Positions 1 through 4,958 of a stretch of 12,793 bases of DNA are shown one piece after another. The position numbers and the translations under genes were made by a program. Under the pieces are notes generated by a model. The model was not told the DNA's origin and did no database searches. It was given only the letters and a program-made list of their open reading frames with translations. Position 1 is the first letter of the stretch; each line of letters begins with the position of its first letter. The DNA lies in NCBI GenBank assembly GCA_002772455.1, contig PCSQ01000018.1:1-12793 (forward strand), written 5' to 3'. The DNA comes from Candidatus Beckwithbacteria bacterium CG23_combo_of_CG06-09_8_20_14_all_47_9. GTDB taxonomy: Bacteria; Patescibacteriota; Microgenomatia; UBA1400; CG1-02-47-37.

Positions 1-1
1 G

Positions 2-151
2 GTTTGTTTAAAATTATCACCCAATATCCCCTTAAGGCAGGAAACAACCACTTTAGCCCATACTTTTGTCGATTTATGGAGCCTGACCGACTGGATGGCC
101 AAGGATTTTATTAAGCGGATCGAGAAGGAGATCGATGATTTATTATCGTGA
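2..151 (+). CDS. C-terminal fragment of an unidentified protein, cut by window edge
   Basis: An open frame enters from the left edge and stops at TGA 149-151, giving 49 residues with no start in view. The last part is helical and charged (WMAKDFIKRIEKEIDDLLS). It overlaps the next gene by 17 nt, and the Shine-Dalgarno site of that gene lies inside it, so the two are probably co-transcribed and translationally coupled. Genes just before AbiEii-type nucleotidyltransferases are often antitoxin-like regulators, but too little is visible here to assign a family. Its reality is inferred from the open frame and the coupling only. Confidence 0.5.
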   Translation, partial: VCLKLSPNIPLRQETTTLAHTFVDLWSLTDWMAKDFIKRIEKEIDDLLS

Positions 152-797
152 TAGTGTGACAGAGGCCAGTTGGCGGCTACTTAAGGAATTGAAGCGGCAG
201 TTTAATTTTTGCCTGATTGGCGGTTGGGCGGTGTGGCTGTATACCCATCAGTTAAAATCCAAAGACATTGATATCGTGATTAAACCGGACGAATTGAGCC
301 GGATTAGGAAAAAGTATGAGTTGTTTAAAAACGACCGTCTGAAAAAATACGAATTTCGGAAAGGCGAGGTCCAGATAGATGTTTACCCGGCTTACTATGC
401 GGATTTGGGTATCAAAGCGGAAGAAATTTTGTCTAACAGCCGGATTGTTGAGGGATTTTTAGTGCCGGTGCCGGAAGTGCTATTTATTTTGAAATTGAGC
501 GCGTGGTTGGAGCGGAAGCACAGCGCTAAAGGCAGGAAAGACCTAGTTGATTTGATTAGTTTGTTACAAATTATTGACGGGAAAGAGGTTAAATTAAACC
601 ACCCGGGAATTAAAAATCTGACTCAAGAATTACAGGCGATAGCGGCAGTGCCGGAATTAAACTTAAATCGGCACCAATGGTCCAGAGCCAAAAAACGTCT
701 TTTACTTTTTCTGAATGCCCGGCAGTTCGGTTTTTGGAGATTTGCGGGTGCTGTCCGCGGAAAGAATGAGGGATTTTTTTGCTGGCCTCGCCGATGA
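135..797 (+). CDS. Nucleotidyltransferase-fold protein (AbiEii/MNT-like) with antisense-derived C-terminus
   Basis: The N-terminal half shows the minimal nucleotidyltransferase signature: LIGGWAVW (residues 27-34), then SKDIDIVI with Asp44 and Asp46, and a third acidic residue at Asp82 in EVQIDVYP. These would bind the metal-nucleotide. The family includes AbiEii toxins and related transferases that add nucleotides to RNA or proteins; which one applies here is not decidable. The start is ATG 135, supported by GAAGGAG at 124-130, one of the few good Shine-Dalgarno sites in the window. The helical middle region (about 100-195) looks normal. From about residue 180 to the end at 220 the frame runs antisense to a decayed HepT-like sequence, and the tail (KNEGFFCWPRR) looks like non-native readthrough. 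The original stop was probably lost. It converges on the HTH gene at 888. Confidence 0.75.
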   Translation: MIYYRDSVTEASWRLLKELKRQFNFCLIGGWAVWLYTHQLKSKDIDIVIKPDELSRIRKKYELFKNDRLKKYEFRKGEVQIDVYPAYYADLGIKAEEILSNSRIVEGFLVPVPEVLFILKLSAWLERKHSAKGRKDLVDLISLLQIIDGKEVKLNHPGIKNLTQELQAIAAVPELNLNRHQWSRAKKRLLLFLNARQFGFWRFAGAVRGKNEGFFCWPRR

Positions 798-876
798 TTT
801 CCAGCCGTCGTAAAACCGAATCCTGGGTTTGCGTGTCTTCAAAAAATTCAGATTTAGTCATGTTAGTAGTATAACA
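682..876 (-). pseudogene. HepT-like (DUF86) remnant
   Basis: In one minus-strand frame the translation reads YTTNMTKSEFFEDTQTQD followed by SVLRRLEIIGEASKKIP and FRGQHPQIS...AG. This matches from memory the central helices of HepT/DUF86 RNases (family pattern: EF..D..TQDAVIRxLEIIGEA.K..P..FR..HPEI...IAG). The usual first ~25 residues are missing. The RX4-6H catalytic motif that should follow IAG is destroyed: the sequence reads AGHSEKVKDVF, with Ser and Lys where Arg and His are expected. After that the similarity fades. ATG 861 is preceded by TGTTATACT, but those bases also encode the conserved stretch, so a real start there is doubtful. HepT is normally the toxin paired with an MNT-type nucleotidyltransferase, so this may be the relic of a toxin-antitoxin locus. 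Calling it dead is inference. Confidence 0.6.
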
Positions 877-887
877 TGAAGAGAGGT

Positions 888-1112
888 TTACTTTTCCGTG
901 ATTCCCAGTAGCCACAAAACGGCTTGTTTTTTATAACGGCGGTCGCCGCGGGAGTTAATGCGAATCGCCGGCAGTTTGCCGCGCTTGCCCCAGCGTTTAA
1001 TGGTCAGGGGGGAGACGCGCAATAACTGGGCGACTTCCCGGACAGTCAGCAAATCCGGCATTGAATCTAATGAGATCACAGGTTTAGCGTTTGATATACT
1101 TTGATCAGTCAT
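888..1112 (-). CDS. Small excisionase/MerR-type HTH DNA-binding protein
   Basis: A 74-residue protein. LLTVREVAQLLRVSPLTIK (about 21-39) forms the helix-turn-helix, followed by RWGKRGKLPAIRINSRGDRR, the wing seen in HTH_17/excisionase and MerR-type domains. The remaining ~15 residues end in WLLGITEK, so there is no effector or recombinase domain. ATG 1112 is preferred over the upstream TTG at 1127 because a near-consensus promoter ends 5 nt before it. The gene starts just past the rplL stop on the same strand, so it could also receive readthrough from rplJL. A perfect inverted repeat spans its start and suggests autoregulation. The role is unknown: plausible options are a local repressor or a leftover of a mobile element. 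Domain assignment is firm, function is not. Confidence 0.85.
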   Translation of the reverse strand: MTDQSISNAKPVISLDSMPDLLTVREVAQLLRVSPLTIKRWGKRGKLPAIRINSRGDRRYKKQAVLWLLGITEK

Positions 1113-1130
1113 GACGCAGTATATCAAACG
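1088..1130. promoter_or_regulatory. Perfect 13-bp inverted repeat around the HTH gene start (putative operator)
   Basis: The left arm CGTTTGATATACT (1088-1100) and right arm AGTATATCAAACG (1118-1130) are exact reverse complements separated by 17 nt. The right arm covers the -10 box of the HTH promoter and the left arm lies within its first codons. Arm centres are about 30 bp apart, roughly three helical turns, which would suit a dimer of dimers or looping. The spacer holds two short palindromes, TGATCA (1102-1107) and GTCATGAC (1108-1115). Binding by the HTH protein itself is inference. Confidence 0.65.
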
Positions 1131-1147
1131 GCTTAATAACCTGTCAA
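1118..1147 (-). promoter_or_regulatory. Near-consensus promoter of the HTH gene
   Basis: On the minus strand TTGACA (1147-1142), an 18-nt spacer and TATACT (1123-1118) are visible, with TG one base upstream of the -10 (TGATATACT, extended -10). Only 5 nt separate the -10 from ATG 1112, so transcription should begin at or next to the start codon, giving a leaderless mRNA. The -35 lies 2 nt downstream of the rplL stop codon. Confidence 0.75.
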
Positions 1148-1148
1148 G

Positions 1149-1544
1149 CTACTTGAGTTCGACTTGAGCACCGGCGGCTTCGAGTTTTTTCTTAGCCTCT
1201 TCGGCCACTTCTTTCTTGTAAGTGCCGACTTCTTTGGGGGCGGCTTCAGCCAAGTCTTTGGCTTCTTTTAAGCCTAATTCCTGATTGATTTCTCGCAAAG
1301 CTTTAATTACGCCGATTTTGTTGGCGCCGCAAGCGGTCAGCATTACCTGGTACTCGCTCTTTTCTTCCTTTGCCTCGCCGGAGCCGGCGGCGGAGGCGGG
1401 AGCGGCTGCTACTACTGTAGGCGCAGCGGCGCTAACGCCGAATTTATCTTCTAGCGCTTTAACCAGTTCAGCCAGTTCCAAAACCGTGAGTTTTTCGACG
1501 GCCTCAATGATTTTGGTTAAATTGGGGGAAAGTTTATCTGTCAT
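1149..1544 (-). CDS. rplL: 50S ribosomal protein L7/L12
   Basis: A 131-residue protein with the three L7/L12 parts: an N-terminal dimerisation and L10-binding segment (about 1-36), an Ala/Pro-rich hinge (about 38-58), and a C-terminal factor-binding domain including [17 protein letters not shown] and ending [14 protein letters not shown]. It forms the ribosome stalk that recruits EF-Tu, EF-G and other GTPases. Its start at ATG 1544 overlaps the end of rplJ by 11 nt, so translation is probably coupled. No obvious terminator follows; the HTH promoter begins 2 nt after the stop. In most bacteria rpoB comes next, but here it does not. Confidence 0.97.
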   Translation of the reverse strand: MTDKLSPNLTKIIEAVEKLTVLELAELVKALEDKFGVSAAAPTVVAAAPASAAGSGEAKEEKSEYQVMLTACGANKIGVIKALREINQELGLKEAKDLAEAAPKEVGTYKKEVAEEAKKKLEAAGAQVELK

Positions 1545-2049
1545 GTTCTTTCACCGCCCCTCGTCCGCCTATGGCGGATAAAACGTAAACTAATTTTCTT
1601 AAATTTCCCTGCAAAACATTGACGAAACCGGAGATTGGCGCTTGGAGTGTCCCAATTGTTTTAGTTAATAGTTCGATTTTGGTGGGTAAATTGGCCAAGG
1701 TTTCCACCTGGTCTTTGGCTAACGGTTCTTTGGCTAAAAACCCGGCTTTAATCTTGGGCAGTTCGTGGGCTTTGGCAAACTCGGCCAAGGCTTTGATCGG
1801 AGCAATTTCGTCGCCGTAAGCCAGCAGGGTAATGGTGGGCCCGGGTAAAATCTCTTTCACTCCCAAGGCCAGTTTCAAGAGAGTGTTTTTGACGACAATC
1901 AGCTCGCCGCCGGCCAACTTGACCGCTTGCCGCAGTTCCCGCTGTAAATTGACGGATAAACCGGAAGCATCGGCAAAAACAAGGGACTTGGCGTTTTTAA
2001 GTTTGGTTTTAAGAAGATTGACGGTGGCAACGTTTTTTTTGCTCGGCAT
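1534..2049 (-). CDS. rplJ: 50S ribosomal protein L10
   Basis: A 171-residue protein, the base of the L7/L12 stalk. Characteristic parts are [19 protein letters not shown] near residues 14-32, the stretch [25 protein letters not shown] (about 37-61), and a C-terminal helix (roughly [21 protein letters not shown] onward) that binds L12 dimers. The start ATG 2049 has GAGGT at 2058-2054 on the minus strand, spaced 4 nt, so unlike many neighbours this mRNA appears to have a true leader. It overlaps rplL by 11 nt. The last ~13 residues are encoded by a palindrome plus the rplL start region and look appended. The upstream neighbour in the usual operon, rplA, is separated by the inverted truB, so rplJL probably has its own promoter. 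Confidence 0.96.
   Translation of the reverse strand: MPSKKNVATVNLLKTKLKNAKSLVFADASGLSVNLQRELRQAVKLAGGELIVVKNTLLKLALGVKEILPGPTITLLAYGDEIAPIKALAEFAKAHELPKIKAGFLAKEPLAKDQVETLANLPTKIELLTKTIGTLQAPISGFVNVLQGNLRKLVYVLSAIGGRGAVKEHDR
1564..1578. repeat. Short GC-rich palindrome in the rplJ 3' end
   Basis: TCCGCC (1564-1569), TAT, GGCGGA (1573-1578): a perfect 6-bp hairpin with a 3-nt loop. It encodes the IGGR near the L10 C-terminus, just before a tail (GAVKEHDR) that runs over the rplL start. L10 proteins usually end soon after a segment like LVYVLSAI, so this palindrome and what follows look like an extension. Similar TCCGCC/GGCGGA palindromes are, from memory, frequent in Patescibacteria genomes; not verified here. 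Confidence 0.55.
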
Positions 2050-2053
2050 ATTT

Positions 2054-2082
2054 ACCTCGGTAGGACTTGGTTTTGTGCCTAC
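2054..2082 (-). promoter_or_regulatory. rplJ leader: hairpin next to the Shine-Dalgarno
   Basis: On the minus strand GTAGG is followed 13 nt later by CCTAC (2082-2060 overall), immediately before the Shine-Dalgarno GAGGT (2058-2054). A possible -10 (TATAGA/TAGAAT, about 2108-2101) would give a leader of about 45 nt. L10-L12 operons are commonly autoregulated by L10 binding to the leader, and this stem is in the right place. The stem is only 5 bp and I do not recognise a conserved L10-leader motif in it. Confidence 0.35.
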
Positions 2083-2104
2083 TGTCTTTAGTAATAGGGT
2101 ATTC

Positions 2105-2110
2105 TATAAT
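2105..2110 (+). promoter_or_regulatory. -10 box of a predicted leaderless truB promoter
   Basis: A perfect TATAAT ends 6 nt before ATG 2117, the spacing expected for transcription starting at the A of the start codon. The -35 is poor (CTGTCT at 17 nt). It overlaps the probable divergent -10 for rplJ, so the two may compete for polymerase. Confidence 0.6.
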
Positions 2111-2116
2111 TAATTT

Positions 2117-2914
2117 ATGGATAATGTCAATAGAATATTGGCGGTAGATAAGCCGGTGGGGTGGACCAGCCATGACGTGGTGTCCAAAATCAGGGGGGAG
2201 CTCGGGAGGAAAACCAAAGTGGGCCATGGTGGCACCCTGGATCCGTTTGCCACCGGGTTGTTGCTGATTTTAATCGGTAAAGCGGTGAAGCGATTTGACG
2301 AAATCAGAACTTGGGAGAAAGAATACATGATGACGGTCAAGCTGGGGGAGGCGACCGATACCGGCGACCCGACCGGTAAAATCGTAACTACTTCAAGTTC
2401 GGAACCTGAAGTGTCGCAAAATGAAGTTGAGAGAGTTTTGGCAAGTTTTGTTCCCGGTTATGAACAGACCGTGCCGATTTATTCGGCGGTCAAGATCGGC
2501 GGACGGCGCGCTTATAAATTGGCCCGCGCCGGGAAAGAGTTTATTCAGCCAAAGCGCTTCGTCAAAATCAAAGAAATTGAGCTAATCAACCTGCAGGGTC
2601 CAACCCTGCAGGTTAAAGTGGTTTGCGGTTCGGGGACGTATATGCGGCAGTTGGCGGTGGATATTGGGGAAAAGCTGGGCTGGCCGGCGCATTGCGCCGC
2701 TTTGCGGCGAACGCGGTTGGGCACCTACAAGGTTAAACCTTGTAGATCGAGTTTAAGGCTCGGGCTCATGGAGGAACAGATAAAAGCGGCGGAAATATTT
2801 TTTGGCTGGACGCTTTTGATGGCCGCGGTTAAATTATCAACCAGTTGTTCGTCTTTAAACGAGAGTTTTCCAATAATCAGGTGCATTAGGGGGGCTTTGG
2901 GTTCGGATTTGTAG
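2117..2914 (+). CDS. truB: tRNA pseudouridine(55) synthase with antisense-encoded C-terminal tail
   Basis: TruB makes the pseudouridine of the tRNA T-loop. Seen: DKPVGWTSHDVV (11-22), the catalytic motif GHGGTLDPFATGLLL with Asp42, PIYSAVKIGGRRAYKLAR (the active-site Tyr block), and GSGTYMRQLAVDIG near the C-terminus, then ALRRTRLGTYKV. Family members this short usually stop soon after that motif, with no PUA domain. Here the frame continues about 60 more residues (from Tyr204 to 265), antisense to the 3' end of rplA, with a composition unlike TruB, so the native stop seems lost at the palindrome 2725-2745. Two more palindromes lie in its variable loops. The gene is inverted within a ribosomal-protein cluster and probably has its own leaderless promoter. 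Function is firm; the tail is suspect. Confidence 0.93.
   Translation: MDNVNRILAVDKPVGWTSHDVVSKIRGELGRKTKVGHGGTLDPFATGLLLILIGKAVKRFDEIRTWEKEYMMTVKLGEATDTGDPTGKIVTTSSSEPEVSQNEVERVLASFVPGYEQTVPIYSAVKIGGRRAYKLARAGKEFIQPKRFVKIKEIELINLQGPTLQVKVVCGSGTYMRQLAVDIGEKLGWPAHCAALRRTRLGTYKVKPCRSSLRLGLMEEQIKAAEIFFGWTLLMAAVKLSTSCSSLNESFPIIRCIRGALGSDL
2391..2411. repeat. Palindromic element copy in truB (variable loop)
   Basis: Arms CTTCAAGTTC and GAACCTGAAG flank a central G, with one mismatch; adding a flanking pair gives 11-bp arms at 2390-2412. It matches the 21-nt family seen elsewhere in the window (core TTCAAG-TCGGA-CTTGAA) and is read as Ser/Glu/Pro-rich residues in a TruB loop that is normally short and variable. 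Confidence 0.6.
2588..2614. repeat. Palindromic element copy in truB, perfect 11-bp stem
   Basis: AACCTGCAGGG (2588-2598) and CCCTGCAGGTT (2604-2614) are exact reverse complements with the 5-nt loop TCCAA. The 21-nt core 2591-2611 encodes LQGPTLQ between two predicted strands just before the conserved VVCGSGTYMR. It is the GC-richer member of the palindrome family. There is no T-run after it, so it is not a terminator. Confidence 0.75.
2725..2745. repeat. Palindromic element copy at the truB/rplA junction
   Basis: CTACAAGGTT (2725-2734), central A, AACCTTGTAG (2736-2745): a perfect 10-bp palindrome. On the minus strand it encodes the last residues of L1 (LQGLTL) and its TAG stop; on the plus strand it is read as YKVKPCR in truB, which has no stop there. 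Neither side has a T-run, so it does not look like a rho-independent terminator. Confidence 0.75.
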
Positions 2915-3495
2915 TGGATTAGGCCGCCGCAAAACTTTTTGGCGGCCGTTTCCGGGTCGGCGGCAATGGTGTTGTTTTTGGGGTTGGGCATCAGGCCCTT
3001 GGGGCCTAAAATCTTGGCATACTTGGCCAGTTTGGGCATCATCATTGGTGCAGCGATTAAAATGTCAAAATCGATTTTATTATCGTTGAGTTTAACCAAA
3101 GTTTTCTCGGAAGCGATTTCGACCTTGACGGTTTTACCGGTGCCGTGGGGGAGCTGGAGTTCGCCGCCGACTTTATCCACGAGCAGGTTCAGATGGAGTT
3201 CAACCGACGGGTCAAATTTGACCCGGGAAATTGCCTTTAATAATTTAACCGCTTCATCAATAGGGTAGGTCTCGTTGGTTAATTTGGCCTTGGCTTCCAA
3301 ATAGCGTTTCGAGCGGCCGTGCCTAATCCGCTTATGAATTTCAGCCTTCAAGGTCGGACCTTGAATTGGCTTAGGCTCGGGTTCTTGAGGTTTTTTAACC
3401 TTGAAACTAATTTTTTGGCTCCTAACGCCGGTGGCCTTGAGTTCGGCGGTTTCGCCTTGGGACAGATCGACGAGGGCGACTTTTTTCTTGCCCAT
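2725..3495 (-). CDS. rplA: 50S ribosomal protein L1 with N-terminal extension
   Basis: 256 residues. The L1 core begins near GRSKRY (60-65). It includes LPHGTGK (125-131) and the hallmark ILGPKGLMPNPK (162-173), and ends FICSSMSPSLKLDLQGLTL. L1 forms the mobile E-site stalk of the ribosome and in many bacteria represses its own operon. The first ~58 residues (Lys/Pro/Glu-rich, including IQGPTLK at 44-50 encoded by a palindrome) precede the usual start and are an extension. ATG 3495 overlaps the rplK stop as TAATG, so translation is coupled. The C-terminal end is also encoded by a palindrome copy. The gene overlaps truB by 190 nt tail to tail, unusual for a ribosomal gene. Confidence 0.96.
   Translation of the reverse strand: MGKKKVALVDLSQGETAELKATGVRSQKISFKVKKPQEPEPKPIQGPTLKAEIHKRIRHGRSKRYLEAKAKLTNETYPIDEAVKLLKAISRVKFDPSVELHLNLLVDKVGGELQLPHGTGKTVKVEIASEKTLVKLNDNKIDFDILIAAPMMMPKLAKYAKILGPKGLMPNPKNNTIAADPETAAKKFCGGLIHYKSEPKAPLMHLIIGKLSFKDEQLVDNLTAAIKSVQPKNISAAFICSSMSPSLKLDLQGLTL
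3208..3225. repeat. 18-bp perfect palindrome in rplA
   Basis: CGGGTCAAA and TTTGACCCG abut with no loop. It encodes part of RVKFDPSV, a well-conserved stretch in L1, so it may simply be coding constraint. It does not fit the 21-nt palindrome family. Confidence 0.35.
3346..3366. repeat. Palindromic element copy in the rplA N-terminal extension
   Basis: TTCAAGGTC (3347-3355), central G, GACCTTGAA (3357-3365): a perfect 9-bp stem and the clearest copy of the family core CAAGGTCGGACCTTG. On the coding (minus) strand it reads IQGPTLK within the non-conserved extension of L1, nearly the same peptide as the truB copy (LQGPTLQ). Confidence 0.7.
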
Positions 3496-3914
3496 TAGGC
3501 TACCTTAATTCCCATTGACCGGGCCGTGCCGGCGATGATTTTCTTGGCCGTTTCCAGGTCATTGGCGTTAAGGTCTTCCATTTTTTCCCGGGCGATTTTA
3601 GCCAGTTGGGCCTGGGTAATCGTGGCGGCGGTTTCCCGGCCTGGGGTTTTGGATCCGTGTTCGATTTTTAACTCTTTTTTAATGAATTCGGATACCGGCG
3701 GTTTCTTCAGTATAAAAGTAAACGAGCGGTCTTCAAAAATGGTGATGACCGCGGGGATAACGCCCTGCATTGCCTTGGTTTTTTCGTTGTACTGCTTGCA
3801 AAACTCCATGATGGCAATGCCATGCTGGCCCAAAGCGGGGCCGATGGGAGGAGCGGGATTAGCCTTGCCGGCGGGAAGATTTAATTTGAGGATAACTTTT
3901 ACTTTTTTTGCCAT
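3495..3914 (-). CDS. rplK: 50S ribosomal protein L11
   Basis: 139 residues from ATG 3914. [20 protein letters not shown] is the typical L11 start, followed by [11 protein letters not shown] (22-32), and it ends [12 protein letters not shown]11 binds the GTPase-associated centre of 23S rRNA with L10 and the L12 stalk. An upstream GTG at 3929 would add five residues, but the promoter -10 lies inside that stretch and the family starts at MAKK, so ATG 3914 is preferred. There is no Shine-Dalgarno; instead TATACT ends 5 nt before the ATG. The stop overlaps the rplA start (TAATG). Confidence 0.97.
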   Translation of the reverse strand: MAKKVKVILKLNLPAGKANPAPPIGPALGQHGIAIMEFCKQYNEKTKAMQGVIPAVITIFEDRSFTFILKKPPVSEFIKKELKIEHGSKTPGRETAATITQAQLAKIAREKMEDLNANDLETAKKIIAGTARSMGIKVA

Positions 3915-3919
3915 ATGGG

Positions 3920-3949
3920 AGTATATCACAACCTAATCTTCAGCGGCAA
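3920..3949 (-). promoter_or_regulatory. Predicted leaderless promoter of rplK-rplA
   Basis: TTGCCG (3949-3944), an 18-nt spacer, then TGATATACT with -10 TATACT at 3925-3920 (extended TG). ATG 3914 follows after 5 nt. It uses the same -10 octamer and the same spacing as the HTH gene promoter. It would let rplKA be transcribed apart from secE-nusG. Confidence 0.6.
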
Positions 3950-4130
3950 CCCCGACCTTTTTGGCAATTTTATTGAACATATTGAGAATTCGGTCATATT
4001 GGTGCCAATGAAAGACTTCTTTTTCGCGATGCTTGGCTATTTCGATCATGACCGGATCAATTTGTTGCTGCCAACATTGTTTTAATTTTTTTAGATCTGA
4101 TTTGGTGGTAAAGCCATTGGTGCCGGTCAT
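3933..4130 (-). CDS. Small protein of unknown function between nusG and rplK
   Basis: A 65-residue frame, basic and mostly helical, with no signal peptide or membrane segment. One visible feature is KSDLKKLKQCWQQQIDPVM; another is the aromatic/His cluster VFHWHQYDRIL near residues 39-49. I do not recognise a family. Support for it being real: it fills the whole gap between nusG (7 nt away) and rplK in a tightly packed cluster, shares their strand, and has TATAAT exactly 6 nt before its ATG with TGGACT 18 nt further up. An insertion of a gene between nusG and rplK is uncommon. It could be a ribosome or transcription-associated accessory protein, but nothing in the sequence proves that. Confidence 0.6.
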   Translation of the reverse strand: MTGTNGFTTKSDLKKLKQCWQQQIDPVMIEIAKHREKEVFHWHQYDRILNMFNKIAKKVGVAAED

Positions 4131-4136
4131 GATTTC

Positions 4137-4166
4137 ATTATATTTTTTGTACTTGCAGGAAGTCCA
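4137..4166 (-). promoter_or_regulatory. Predicted leaderless promoter inside the nusG 3' end
   Basis: TGGACT (4166-4161), an 18-nt spacer, then TATAAT (4142-4137), which overlaps the nusG stop codon. ATG 4130 follows after 6 nt. The spacing matches the rplK, HTH and kinase-like gene promoters. Confidence 0.5.
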
Positions 4167-4725
4167 GTTCTACCGGGGTTTCGCGGCCGAAGATCGAGAC
4201 CAAGACTTTAACTTTGCCTTTGGCGTCGTCGATCGAGTCGACCGAACCCAAGAAATCGGCAAACGGGCCTTCGATGATTTTGACCGCTTCGCCGATGCTA
4301 AAGCTGGCTTTGTATTTGGGCGCTTCCATGGTCATGAATTTCATGATGTTATCGATCTCTGATTTAGGCAGCGGTGTGGGTTTGTTGCCGACGCCGACAA
4401 AGCCGGTAACGCCTTGGGTGGTGCGCACCGCCAACCAGGAATCGTCGGTCAAAATTAGTTTAACCAGCATGTAACCGGGAAAAAGTTTTTCTTTGATCTG
4501 GTGTTTTTCGCCTTTTTTGATCTGGATTTTATTTTGGGTGGGGACGAGTATTTCCAAGATATAATCAGTGAGATTCATGGATTTGGCCCGTTGGTCGAGG
4601 GCGGCGGCAACTTTGTGTTCGTGGCCGGAATAAGTGTGGACCACGTACCAATTGCCCGGTTTTTTGGGCTCGGGGTTAATGATCAAATGATTTTCCTGGT
4701 TTTGATCAACCGTAATGTCGTCCAT
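4138..4725 (-). CDS. nusG: Transcription termination/antitermination factor NusG
   Basis: 195 residues. After a ~24-residue polar N-terminal stretch comes the NGN domain (NWYVVHTYSGHEHKVAAALD, about 25-44; LFPGYMLVKL, about 81-90; VRTTQGVTGFVG, about 100-111). The KOW domain follows (SIGEAVKIIEGPFADFLG, about 143-160) and the protein ends VELDFLQVQKI. NusG binds RNA polymerase and links it to Rho or the leading ribosome. It begins 3 nt after the secE stop, the standard secE-nusG pairing. No strong Shine-Dalgarno is visible, so coupling to secE translation is likely. Confidence 0.97.
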   Translation of the reverse strand: MDDITVDQNQENHLIINPEPKKPGNWYVVHTYSGHEHKVAAALDQRAKSMNLTDYILEILVPTQNKIQIKKGEKHQIKEKLFPGYMLVKLILTDDSWLAVRTTQGVTGFVGVGNKPTPLPKSEIDNIMKFMTMEAPKYKASFSIGEAVKIIEGPFADFLGSVDSIDDAKGKVKVLVSIFGRETPVELDFLQVQKI

Positions 4726-4728
4726 ATA

Positions 4729-4914
4729 TTAGATGATTAAAGCAAGTAATTTAGTAAAGATAAAGTCCAGCCCGCCCATAAGCAGTCCGGCAATCACCGA
4801 AACGACGATCACTATCAGTGTCAGGCGGACCACTTGTTCTTTGGCCGGCCAGACGACTTTCTTGAGTTCGCTGATCGCTTCGTGCAAGAAACGGATTGGT
4901 TTGGATTGTAACAT
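4729..4914 (-). CDS. secE: Preprotein translocase subunit SecE
   Basis: 61 residues, the short single-span form. The amphipathic segment FLHEAISELKKVVWPAKEQV (9-28) carries the hallmark ELKKVVWP, followed by one hydrophobic transmembrane helix (about 31-55, LTLIVIVVSVIAGLLMGG onward). SecE clamps SecY in the inner-membrane translocon. It is the first gene of the minus-strand cluster, divergent from galU across 44 nt. Confidence 0.95.
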   Translation of the reverse strand: MLQSKPIRFLHEAISELKKVVWPAKEQVVRLTLIVIVVSVIAGLLMGGLDFIFTKLLALII

Positions 4915-4924
4915 GGCAAAGTCT

Positions 4925-4933
4925 ATTATGCCA
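4925..4933 (-). promoter_or_regulatory. Extended -10 of the secE-nusG promoter
   Basis: TGGCATAAT on the minus strand (4933-4925), 10 nt before ATG 4914, giving at most a 3-5 nt leader. There is no good -35 (TTTTAA at 18 nt). It lies within the 44-nt divergent region shared with galU. Confidence 0.45.
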
Positions 4934-4940
4934 CAAATTG

Positions 4941-4949
4941 TGTTATACT
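4941..4949 (+). promoter_or_regulatory. Extended -10 of the galU operon promoter
   Basis: TGTTATACT ends 9 nt before ATG 4959 (12 nt before the second ATG at 4962). No -35 match is evident, consistent with an extended -10 promoter. The transcript would carry only a few nucleotides before the start and there is no Shine-Dalgarno. Confidence 0.55.
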
Positions 4950-4958
4950 TAAAACTCC

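Noticed and set aside
1285..1581. Open frame antisense to rplL
   Set aside because: Low-complexity Ala/Ser shadow of the L7/L12 hinge and body.
2591..2745. Rho-independent terminators at the strong hairpins in truB
   Set aside because: No T-run follows either stem on either strand, and one lies mid-gene.
2993..3007. AGGCCC/GGGCCT inverted repeat in rplA
   Set aside because: It encodes the universally conserved GPKGLMP of L1, so it is explained by coding.
3526..3936. 136-codon open frame antisense to rplK
   Set aside because: It mirrors rplK codon structure, shows no family motifs, and rplK is certain.
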